Below are positions 1-5,487 of a DNA stretch of 7,790 bases, piece by piece. Source of the stretch: an uncultured beta proteobacterium (GTDB lineage Bacteria; Pseudomonadota; Gammaproteobacteria; Burkholderiales; Rhodocyclaceae); assembly GCA_903917505.1 (NCBI GenBank), contig CAIXAY010000467.1:1-7790 (forward strand), in the 5' to 3' direction. The notes under the pieces are model-generated. The model saw nothing but the letters and a program-made list of their open reading frames with translations, was not told the DNA's origin and ran no database searches. A program made the position numbers and the translations under genes. The stretch's first letter is position 1; every line of letters begins with the position of its first letter.

Positions 1-487
1 ACATCGCCGCTTCCCAGAGCTGGCCTTCCGACTGCTCGCCGTCGCCCATGACCACGTACACGTGCGCGGGACTCTTGTCGAGGCGCAGCGCCAGCGCCAT
101 GCCGACGCCGATCGAGAGGCCCTGGCCGAGCGAACCGGTGACCGCTTCGATGCCCGGGATCGTCAGGTCCGGATGGCCCTGCAGCAGACCGTTGAGGCTC
201 TTGACCTGGGTCAGCGCTTCGCGCGGAATCCAGCCGAGCTCGCACAGGGCGGCGTATTGAATCAGCGCGGCGTGGCCCTTGGACAGGATCAGGCGGTCAC
301 GCCCGGCCCACTTCGGGTTGCTCTTGTCGAGCTTCATCTTGTTGAAATAGAGCACGGCCATCGTCTCGGCCAGCGAGCTCGAACCGCCCAGGTGGCCGGC
401 CTTGCCGACGCCCATCATTTCCAACAGGTTATAACGGAGCTTGAGGGCTTTGCCTTTGAGCTCCTTGATCAACGCTTCGTTTGCCAC
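1..487 (-). CDS. Transketolase, N-terminal subunit (partial, 3' end outside window)
   Basis: Thiamine-diphosphate-binding half of a two-subunit transketolase, a cytosolic enzyme that moves two-carbon ketol units between ketose and aldose (phosphates). 162 residues are visible; such subunits are usually about 270-280 residues, so roughly the last 110 lie beyond base 1. Seen: GHLGGS with His32, SKGHA with His72, GHPD with His105, GSLGQGLS (118-125) and the cofactor/Mg motif GDGEQSEGQLWEAAM starting at 148. These match the conserved transketolase cofactor and substrate histidines. The start is GTG at 487-485: an in-frame TAA lies just upstream, and AAAGGAG (500-494) sits 6 bases before it. It follows the dehydrogenase after 21 bases, so it is the last visible gene of the TRAP operon. 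The partner C-terminal subunit is expected just beyond the window. The family is certain. The substrate is not: housekeeping transketolases are normally single long chains, so a split one in a transporter operon suggests a dedicated catabolic role. Confidence 0.93.
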   Translation of the reverse strand, partial: MANEALIKELKGKALKLRYNLLEMMGVGKAGHLGGSSSLAETMAVLYFNKMKLDKSNPKWAGRDRLILSKGHAALIQYAALCELGWIPREALTQVKSLNGLLQGHPDLTIPGIEAVTGSLGQGLSIGVGMALALRLDKSPAHVYVVMGDGEQSEGQLWEAAM

Positions 488-508
488 GTGCTTCTCCTTT
501 TATGAGAC

Positions 509-1543
509 TTAACTTTCCAAAAAAACTTTCAGCATTTTTCCGTCCTGGTTATTTTCCAGGTCCTTGAACGCTTGCACGCCGTCGCCGAGCGCATAGACAT
601 TGGTCATCAGCGGCGAGATGTCGATCTTCTTTTCTTCGAGCAATTTCAGGCTGGCCGCGAAACCGGCGAAATCGTAGATGTAGTTGCCCTTGATCGTCAG
701 CTCGGTGGTGACGATCTTCTGCATGTTCACCTCGACCATCTTCTGCGCGTTGCCGATCCACACCACCGTCCCGCCGATGCGCAGGCAGTCGAGCGAATTG
801 GCGGCGGTCGGGGCGATGCCGACGGCTTCGATGGCAAAGTCGCACATCTTTCCGTGCGTGATCTCCTTCACGCGGTCGAGAAAATCGGCTTCACGCGGGT
901 TGATCGTATGGTCGGCGTGCATCTTCTTCGCCGTCTCCAGCCGGAACTGCGTCGCATCCGAAACGATGATGTTGCGCGCACCGCGCAACTTGAGCAACGC
1001 GACGACCAACAGGCCGATCGTTCCCGCACCGATCACCATGCAATATTCGGCGTCCCTGATTTCCTGGTCCGAGATCTTGTGAACCGAACGGTAGGCGACG
1101 GCCAGCGGCTCGGTCATCGCCGCCTCGTTGAACGAGAGCGTAGCAGCGAAGGGAATCAGGTATTTCTCGTCGACGGCGATGGTTTCGGTCATGCTGCCAT
1201 TGACGCTCATGACGCCCATCATGAAGCCCGCCGAGGGGCATACATTGGAAAAACCCTTCTTGCAAACGTCACAGACCCCGCAGAAGGGCTTGGGAAAAAC
1301 GACGACCCGTTGGCCCGCACTGAAGCGGCCGCCGGCCGGGGCTTCCGCGATGGTTCCGGAGAACTCGTGGCCCATGATCATCGGTGCGGTACGGCGGCCG
1401 GTCTTGCCCAGATAGCCTTCGAAATCGGAGCCGCAGATGCCGTTGGACTTGACCGCGACGAGATACTGCCCGGCGCCGGCGACCGGCGGCGGGATGTCGC
1501 GCATTTCCATGGCTTTGTCGCCGAGGTAGTACAAGGCTTTCAC
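509..1543 (-). CDS. Zinc-dependent medium-chain alcohol/polyol dehydrogenase
   Basis: Cytosolic NAD(P)-dependent oxidation of a secondary alcohol, probably on a polyol or sugar-acid-like substrate. The 344-residue length is typical of the sorbitol/threonine/galactitol-phosphate dehydrogenase branch. Seen: catalytic zinc ligands Cys37 (GICGSD), His59-Glu60 (GHEFSG) and Glu145 (TEPLAVA); four structural-zinc cysteines at 88, 91, 94 and 102; Rossmann motif GAGTIG at 172-177; and Asp196 at the end of the second Rossmann strand, which favours NAD over NADP. All key residues are present, so the enzyme should be active. The start is GTG at 1543-1541 with TAAGGAG (1555-1549) 5 bases upstream. The TAA of that site is also the dctM stop, so translation of the two genes is probably coupled. 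It lies 9 bases after dctM and 21 before the transketolase. The family is clear; the precise substrate (L-gulonate/idonate, erythritol- or sorbitol-like, or another alcohol) cannot be decided from sequence alone. Confidence 0.92.
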   Translation of the reverse strand: MKALYYLGDKAMEMRDIPPPVAGAGQYLVAVKSNGICGSDFEGYLGKTGRRTAPMIMGHEFSGTIAEAPAGGRFSAGQRVVVFPKPFCGVCDVCKKGFSNVCPSAGFMMGVMSVNGSMTETIAVDEKYLIPFAATLSFNEAAMTEPLAVAYRSVHKISDQEIRDAEYCMVIGAGTIGLLVVALLKLRGARNIIVSDATQFRLETAKKMHADHTINPREADFLDRVKEITHGKMCDFAIEAVGIAPTAANSLDCLRIGGTVVWIGNAQKMVEVNMQKIVTTELTIKGNYIYDFAGFAASLKLLEEKKIDISPLMTNVYALGDGVQAFKDLENNQDGKMLKVFLES

Positions 1544-1552
1544 GATTTCTCC

Positions 1553-2833
1553 TTATTGAATGAAGCCCAGCCAGCGCGGCACGACGAGCACCAGTTCGGG
1601 AATATAAGTGAGCAGCATCAGCGCGAAAACTTCGGCGCAGATGAAGGGGAATACCGCTTTCGAAATTTTCTCGATGCTGATGCCGGCGATCGGGGCCGCC
1701 GCGAACAGGCAGACGCCGACCGGCGGCGTGATCAGGCCGATGTTCAGGTTGACCAGCATGACCAGGGCGAAATGCAGCGGGTGGATGCCGAGCTGGATGG
1801 CGATCGGCAGCAGGATCGGCGCAAGCAGGATGACGCTCGCCGACGTCTCCATGATCATGCCCATGAACAGCAGCAGGATGTTGACCAGCAGCAGATAGAC
1901 GTACTTGTTTTCGGTGATGCCGAGAATGATGCTGGCGACTTCTCGAGGCATATGCTCGAGCGTCATCACCTGGCTGAACAGCCCGGCCATGGCGATGATC
2001 AGCAGGATGATCGACGACGAGACCGCAGCCTTGACGAAGGACTCGATGATGTCCATGAAGCTCAGGGTCTTGAGCAGAAAGCAGCCGGCGATGATCGCGT
2101 AGAAGCAAGAAATCGCCGCCGCTTCGGTCGGCGTGAAGCGACCGGAAAAGATGCCGCCGACGAGGACCACCGGACACATCATGGCGATCAGCGATTTCCT
2201 GACGGTGACGATGGCGACCGGGAAAGGGATTCGTTCGGTGCGGCGCGGATGGCCGTTCTTGACCGCGAAGTAATAACTCATGATCATCAGCGCGAACCCG
2301 ATGGCCAGGCCGGGAATGAAACCGGCGGCGAACAGCGCGCCGACCGATTCGCCGGTGGTCATGCTGTAGACCACCATGATGATGGAAGGCGGAATGATCG
2401 GCCCGATCACCGACCCGGCGACGGTGATCGCCGCCGCATACTGGGCTGTGTAGCCTTCCTTGCGCATCGAGGGAATCAGCACCGAGCCGAGCGCCGCGAC
2501 GTCGGCAACGCCGGAGCCGGTGATGCCGGCGAAGAAGATGCTGCAGACCACGGTCACCTGCGCCATGGCGCCGGGGATGCGGCCGACCAGCAGCTTGGCG
2601 AAATTGACCAGCGAATCGGTGATCTTGGCGCGGTTCATCAATTCGCCGGCCAGGATGAAGAAGGGGATCGCCAGCAGCACGAAGTTGTCGCAGCCGCTGT
2701 AGAGCTTCTGGCCGATCATGTCCATCGGCACGTTGCCGACGAAGAGAAAATAGTAAAGGCCCGAACAGCCGAGAACAAAAGCGATCGGGATGCCGACCAG
2801 CATGGTCGCGACAAAAATGAAGGATATTCCCAT
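1553..2833 (-). CDS. dctM: TRAP transporter large permease (DctM family)
   Basis: Large inner-membrane subunit that carries the substrate together with Na+ in a tripartite ATP-independent periplasmic transporter. At 426 residues it has the usual length for a separate, unfused DctM. Seen: repeated long hydrophobic segments over the whole length; IPFFILAGELMN (57-67); the first-half motif FAGITGSGVADVAALG (101-116), followed by GPIIPPS (144-150); and the second-half counterparts GRFTPTEAAA (231-240) and NLNIGLITPPVG (362-373). The paired Gly/Ser/Thr/Pro loops correspond to the hairpin substrate- and sodium-binding regions known for the family. The start is ATG at 2833-2831, with AGGGGAAG (2845-2838) upstream. 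That site overlaps the dctQ TAG stop (2846-2844), so coupling with dctQ is likely. The family is not in doubt. The transported compound is set by DctP and is unknown. Confidence 0.96.
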   Translation of the reverse strand: MGISFIFVATMLVGIPIAFVLGCSGLYYFLFVGNVPMDMIGQKLYSGCDNFVLLAIPFFILAGELMNRAKITDSLVNFAKLLVGRIPGAMAQVTVVCSIFFAGITGSGVADVAALGSVLIPSMRKEGYTAQYAAAITVAGSVIGPIIPPSIIMVVYSMTTGESVGALFAAGFIPGLAIGFALMIMSYYFAVKNGHPRRTERIPFPVAIVTVRKSLIAMMCPVVLVGGIFSGRFTPTEAAAISCFYAIIAGCFLLKTLSFMDIIESFVKAAVSSSIILLIIAMAGLFSQVMTLEHMPREVASIILGITENKYVYLLLVNILLLFMGMIMETSASVILLAPILLPIAIQLGIHPLHFALVMLVNLNIGLITPPVGVCLFAAAPIAGISIEKISKAVFPFICAEVFALMLLTYIPELVLVVPRWLGFIQ

Positions 2834-2843
2834 GTCGCTTCCC

Positions 2844-3341
2844 CTATGAGCCGATCAGAATTGAATCGATGTCTTTCGCCTTCAGGATGCCGAAGAAACC
2901 GTACAGCAAATGCACGACCATCATGGCCATGCCGAGGGGAAGCGAAATCTTCACGTACATCATCGAGACCGGAATGATGTCGCCCATCATGCCTTCGGCG
3001 GCGAGCGCCGCTCTGAAGCTGTAGAAGGTGCTGAAAAACAGCAGGACGAAAATGGCGAGATAACCGGCCGTCACACAGACCTTGCCGACACGCAGCGGCA
3101 TCGCCTGCATCAGCTGGTTGACCGCGACATGCTGCTTCTGCTTCAAGGCGGCGCTGGCGCCGATGAAACAGATGCTGACGAGGCCCCAACGGGACAACTC
3201 CTCGGACAGCGAAAAGTTGAGGTCGAACAGGCGGAAAATCACGCCGCTGAAGACCAGGCAAAAGACTGCGATGAGAATTGCCGCCGACAAAACGATGGCG
3301 AATTTTTCCAGCGCGTCGCTCAGTTTTCCAAGTATGTTCAC
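2844..3341 (-). CDS. dctQ: TRAP transporter small permease (DctQ family)
   Basis: Small inner-membrane subunit of the TRAP transporter, which forms the membrane complex with DctM. It has 165 residues with four predicted membrane segments (about 13-37, 52-68, 88-110 and 129-152). The conserved SEELSRWGLV stretch (46-55), typical of DctQ, lies between the first two. After segment 2 the cytoplasmic loop ALKQKQHVAV also fits the family. The start is GTG at 3341-3339 with CAGGAG (3356-3351) 9 bases upstream, a slightly long spacing. It follows dctP after a 76-base gap that holds a strong hairpin, and its stop overlaps the dctM ribosome binding site. The wide gap before it and the overlap after it suggest that dctQ and dctM are made in equal amounts, below the level of dctP. 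Confidence 0.95.
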   Translation of the reverse strand: MNILGKLSDALEKFAIVLSAAILIAVFCLVFSGVIFRLFDLNFSLSEELSRWGLVSICFIGASAALKQKQHVAVNQLMQAMPLRVGKVCVTAGYLAIFVLLFFSTFYSFRAALAAEGMMGDIIPVSMMYVKISLPLGMAMMVVHLLYGFFGILKAKDIDSILIGS

Positions 3342-3367
3342 AAAAAGACTCTCCTGCTTTGGCGATG

Positions 3368-3392
3368 GGCCCCCGGCTTGCGCCGGCGGGCC
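3368..3392 (-). promoter_or_regulatory. Intercistronic hairpin between dctP and dctQ
   Basis: In the minus-strand transcript the arms GGCCCGCCGGC (3392-3382) and GCCGGGGGCC (3377-3368) pair over 10 G-C base pairs with one bulged C. They close on the four-base loop GCAA, a GNRA-type tetraloop. No run of U follows, so it is not a classical intrinsic terminator. It sits just after the dctP stop and before the dctQ ribosome binding site. The inferred role is to protect the dctP message from 3' decay or to cause partial termination, giving more binding protein than permease. It could also be a generic short palindromic repeat found elsewhere in the genome. Confidence 0.7.
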
Positions 3393-3417
3393 GGAAGATT
3401 AGCGGCTACTGCAATGC

Positions 3418-4503
3418 TCAGTAACCGAAATACTTCTCGCCTTCCTTGACGGTCTTCAGGAAACGATCGACGACTTCATTGCCGATCTCGCCGCGCAGCC
3501 AGGTGTAGGTCGGCTGGGCCGCGACCTTGAACTGCTCGAGTTCGGCCGGGGTCGGCACATAGACTTCCATGCTCTTGTTGATCGCCGCAAAATCGAGAAC
3601 CCGCGACGCCAGTGCCTCGGCCGCGCGGTCGGCCCACTGGCCGTTATACGCGGCAGTCTTGATGATCTGCTGGTAGTTCTTGGGCAGCTTGTTGAACCAG
3701 GCGGCGTTGATGGTGATGAAGTCTTCGCTCCAGGTGTGGCCGTCGAGCGTGATGTATTTCTGCACTTCGTACCACTTGTTGGCAGCGATGTTCCAGATCG
3801 GGTTTTCCTGACCGTCGACGACGCCGGTCTGGGCCGCGGTGTAGATTTCGCCGGAAGCGAGCGGGGTTGCCGCGGCGCCCATGGCTTCGACCATCTTGAC
3901 GTAGATCGGCGACTGCATGACGCGGAACTTCAGGCCCTTCATGTCGGCCGGGCTGTGGATCGGGCGCTTGCTGTTGGTGAAGTGGCGGGTGCCGTTCTGG
4001 CCGACGGCGAGCATCTTGAGGCCGGTCTTCTTCTCGAGTTCGGCGCACATGTCCTTCCACATCTGGCTCTGGTCGAAGAACCACCAGGCGATTTCGTCGG
4101 ACTTGAAGACATAGGGCAGGAAGATGACCTGGACTTGCGGATACAGGCTGGCGATCGTCCCGGTCGTGATGACCATTTCGATGCTGCCCGACTTGGCCAT
4201 TTCCATCGTCGCCTTGGTGTCGCCGAGCGCGTTGCCCGGGAACAGTTCGACGGCGATCTTGCCGTTGCTGTTGGCTTCGACCATGCTCTTGAAGACCAGC
4301 GCGAAGGCATGCTCGGGCAGCGGATTCTTCGCCATCGCCGGCCAGGTCGCCGCATCGTAATAAGCGAGGCGGATCGTGTACTCGGCTTTTTCCTTCTTCG
4401 CCGCTTCCTTGACCACCACGTCGGTTTTGTTCGTTTGGGCAACACTGGTCAGTGCGAAACAAGCCAAAGCCAGAACGACGATTGCTTTCATAAGCCTTTT
4501 CAT
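3418..4503 (-). CDS. dctP: TRAP transporter periplasmic substrate-binding protein (DctP family)
   Basis: Periplasmic solute receptor that captures the substrate and delivers it to DctQ/DctM. It has 361 residues. Seen: a Sec signal peptide (MKRLMK, then a hydrophobic core at 7-19, likely cut after A22 in TSVAQ); an unusually lysine-rich linker (26-40) before the first strand EYTIRLAYY; the ELFPGNALGD region (86-95); KGLKFRVMQSP (189-199) with Arg194, the family's near-invariant residue that usually salt-bridges a carboxylate of the ligand; and QTGVVDGQENP (225-235), a family hallmark. Arg194 suggests the imported compound is an acid, or carries a similar anionic group. Cys15 lies inside the hydrophobic core without a good lipobox, so a lipoprotein is unlikely. 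The start is ATG at 4503 with GAGGGG (4515-4510) 6 bases upstream; a second ATG at codon 5 has a poorer position. It is the first gene of the operon, directly after the promoter and candidate operator. Confidence 0.95.
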   Translation of the reverse strand: MKRLMKAIVVLALACFALTSVAQTNKTDVVVKEAAKKEKAEYTIRLAYYDAATWPAMAKNPLPEHAFALVFKSMVEANSNGKIAVELFPGNALGDTKATMEMAKSGSIEMVITTGTIASLYPQVQVIFLPYVFKSDEIAWWFFDQSQMWKDMCAELEKKTGLKMLAVGQNGTRHFTNSKRPIHSPADMKGLKFRVMQSPIYVKMVEAMGAAATPLASGEIYTAAQTGVVDGQENPIWNIAANKWYEVQKYITLDGHTWSEDFITINAAWFNKLPKNYQQIIKTAAYNGQWADRAAEALASRVLDFAAINKSMEVYVPTPAELEQFKVAAQPTYTWLRGEIGNEVVDRFLKTVKEGEKYFGY

Positions 4504-4532
4504 GCTTTTCCCCTCAATTTAGTTCTTGTAGG

Positions 4533-4553
4533 TTGTATCACAAGTTCGTGATA
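4533..4553 (-). promoter_or_regulatory. Candidate GntR/FadR-type operator before dctP
   Basis: Two nested dyads are visible. TTGT-ATC-ACAA (4533-4543) fits the TNGT-N3-ACNA consensus known for FadR-subfamily GntR regulators. TATCAC-N6-GTGATA (4536-4553) is a perfect 6+6 inverted repeat. They lie just downstream of the predicted -10 element, around the expected transcription start, which suits repression relieved by an inducer. Read on the minus strand the site is CTTGTGATACA, which matches CTTGTGACACA upstream of the regulator gene at 10 of 11 bases. Binding by the neighbouring regulator is inferred. Confidence 0.62.
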
Positions 4554-4557
4554 GGTG

Positions 4558-4586
4558 ATTAGCGCACAGCTGTTTTTCCCTGTCAA
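4558..4586 (-). promoter_or_regulatory. Predicted sigma70-type promoter of the dctPQM operon
   Basis: On the minus strand a perfect -35 TTGACA (4586-4581) is followed after exactly 17 bases by GCTAAT (4563-4558), which matches 4 of 6 bases of the -10 consensus. Transcription would start near 4551, about 48 bases before the dctP ATG. The -35 lies only 15 bases after the regulator's stop codon. The operon can therefore be transcribed on its own, though readthrough from the regulator is also possible because no U-tract terminator is seen between them. Confidence 0.65.
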
Positions 4587-4601
4587 CAGAAAACGGAGGT
4601 T

Positions 4602-5327
4602 CTACTTCGCGGGGTTCTTGGCCGAACCCTTCTTGTTGGTCTTGAGGATTGCCTGAATCGTTTCCTCGATGTGGGCGTCCATCAGCGTCTCGCACATGGC
4701 CTTGTCGCCCTTCTTCAGCGCGTCGATCAGCTTGCGGTGATAGCGCAGCCCGATCTCGCAGCCGAGCAAGCCGACGATGTCGACCATGGCTGACGACAGA
4801 ATCACGTTGATAATCCCATAAACCTTGGTGACGAGCGGATTCTGGGCGACCTGCACAAGCCGGAAATGGAACTGGTAATCGGCGTTGGCGTGTTTTTTCG
4901 CGTCGTTGGCGTAGGCCACCATCGTCGCGTAGGTGTCTTCGAGGAAAGCGATGTCTTTCTTGGTGATTTTCGGCGCGGCCAGCGCGATCGCGCCTTTTTC
5001 GATGATCTTGCGGTATTCGAGGACGGTGATGATGTCCTGGTTTTCGTTGATCTGGATCAGCGGGTGGAAAGCGTCCATCGCGTTGATCGTCGAAAAGTCG
5101 CGGACAAAATTGCCGCCGCCATGCTTGGTTTCGACGAGGCCGAGAATTTCGAGCTGCTGCAGCGCCGCGCGTACGGTCACCCGGCTGACCCCGAAGCTCG
5201 CGCACAACTCATTTTCGGAGGGCAGCTTCTCGCCGACCTTCCAGACGCCTTCCATGAGTTGCGACTTGAGCTGCACATAGACTTGCGAGCGCAGCGATTC
5301 CTTCTTGATGCTCTTCAAAATGGCCAA
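4602..5327 (-). CDS. GntR-family transcriptional regulator (FadR/FCD subfamily)
   Basis: Ligand-responsive DNA-binding protein, probably the local repressor of the TRAP operon. It has 241 residues from the chosen start. Residues 12-76 form the GntR winged helix-turn-helix, with GEKLPSENELCASFGVSRVTVRAALQ and the wing KHGGGNFV. Residues from about 100 to 225 form an all-helical FCD ligand domain. Asp150, His154 (DYQFH), His197 and His219 (DAHIE) are spaced as the metal-binding set of FCD proteins, which often bind carboxylate ligands through the metal. The start is taken as TTG at 5327-5325: AAGGAG (5339-5334) lies exactly 6 bases upstream and KSIKKESLRSQVY is a normal family N-terminus. The open frame extends upstream to about 5384, but that part covers the predicted promoter and reads as non-family sequence (VVLCVTRNKEPA). 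It ends 98 bases before dctP on the same strand. Its family is secure; its target and ligand are inferred from context. Confidence 0.9.
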   Translation of the reverse strand: MAILKSIKKESLRSQVYVQLKSQLMEGVWKVGEKLPSENELCASFGVSRVTVRAALQQLEILGLVETKHGGGNFVRDFSTINAMDAFHPLIQINENQDIITVLEYRKIIEKGAIALAAPKITKKDIAFLEDTYATMVAYANDAKKHANADYQFHFRLVQVAQNPLVTKVYGIINVILSSAMVDIVGLLGCEIGLRYHRKLIDALKKGDKAMCETLMDAHIEETIQAILKTNKKGSAKNPAK

Positions 5328-5344
5328 GGCGGGCTCCTTATTTC

Positions 5345-5355
5345 TTGTGACACAT
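5345..5355 (+). promoter_or_regulatory. Candidate autoregulatory operator of the GntR gene
   Basis: TTGT-GAC-ACAT matches the TTGT-N3-ACAA form in 7 of 8 specified bases. With its flanking C (CTTGTGACACA) it differs by one base from the site in front of dctP. It overlaps the predicted -10 of the regulator gene and ends 5 bases before the AAGGAG ribosome binding site, so binding would block the gene's own transcription. An extra ATACAA half at 5357-5362 could widen the dyad. Confidence 0.5.
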
Positions 5356-5384
5356 AATACAACTATTGATGCACTCCGTGTCAA
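5354..5384 (-). promoter_or_regulatory. Predicted promoter of the GntR gene
   Basis: On the minus strand a perfect -35 TTGACA (5384-5379) is followed by TATTAT (5359-5354), which matches 5 of 6 bases of the -10 consensus. The spacing is 19 bases, two longer than ideal, so the promoter may be weak or its -10 slightly misplaced. Its position just upstream of the TTG start supports that start over the longer open frame, which would begin inside the -35. I see no convincing promoter for the divergent sensor gene in the remaining bases to 5487. Confidence 0.45.
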
Positions 5385-5487
5385 GCAGAATCATGCCGGG
5401 CGATTTACCACCGTTTCAGCGGTTATTACGGATAGCCAAAGCGGCCGTTTGCTGCGAGCATGGTCGTGGCAATAGACAGGGCAGGCG

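Noticed and set aside
62..505. 147-residue plus-strand open frame
   Set aside because: Antisense of the transketolase subunit, whose GDG and GHLGGS motifs are unambiguous.
572..2977. 801-residue open frame on the plus strand
   Set aside because: It lies opposite the dehydrogenase, dctM and part of dctQ, which have clear family motifs. The protein is a low-complexity run of D, R, H, E and Q typical of the antisense of GC-rich genes, with no recognisable domain.
4566..4590. Palindrome ACAGCTGT (4566-4573) and a CTGTT/AACAG pair as a terminator of the regulator gene
   Set aside because: Arms are short and no U-tract follows; the bases lie in the promoter spacer and -35 of dctP. A role is possible but not supported.
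5328..5384. Upstream extension of the GntR regulator by 19 residues
   Set aside because: The region holds the predicted -10, a candidate operator and the AAGGAG site for the TTG start; the extra residues do not look like a GntR N-terminus.
5388..5487. ACCG-N6-CGGT and AAAGCGGCCGTTT as operators or a promoter for the sensor gene
   Set aside because: Arms of four to six bases are expected by chance in GC-rich DNA, and no -35/-10 pair with proper spacing was found.
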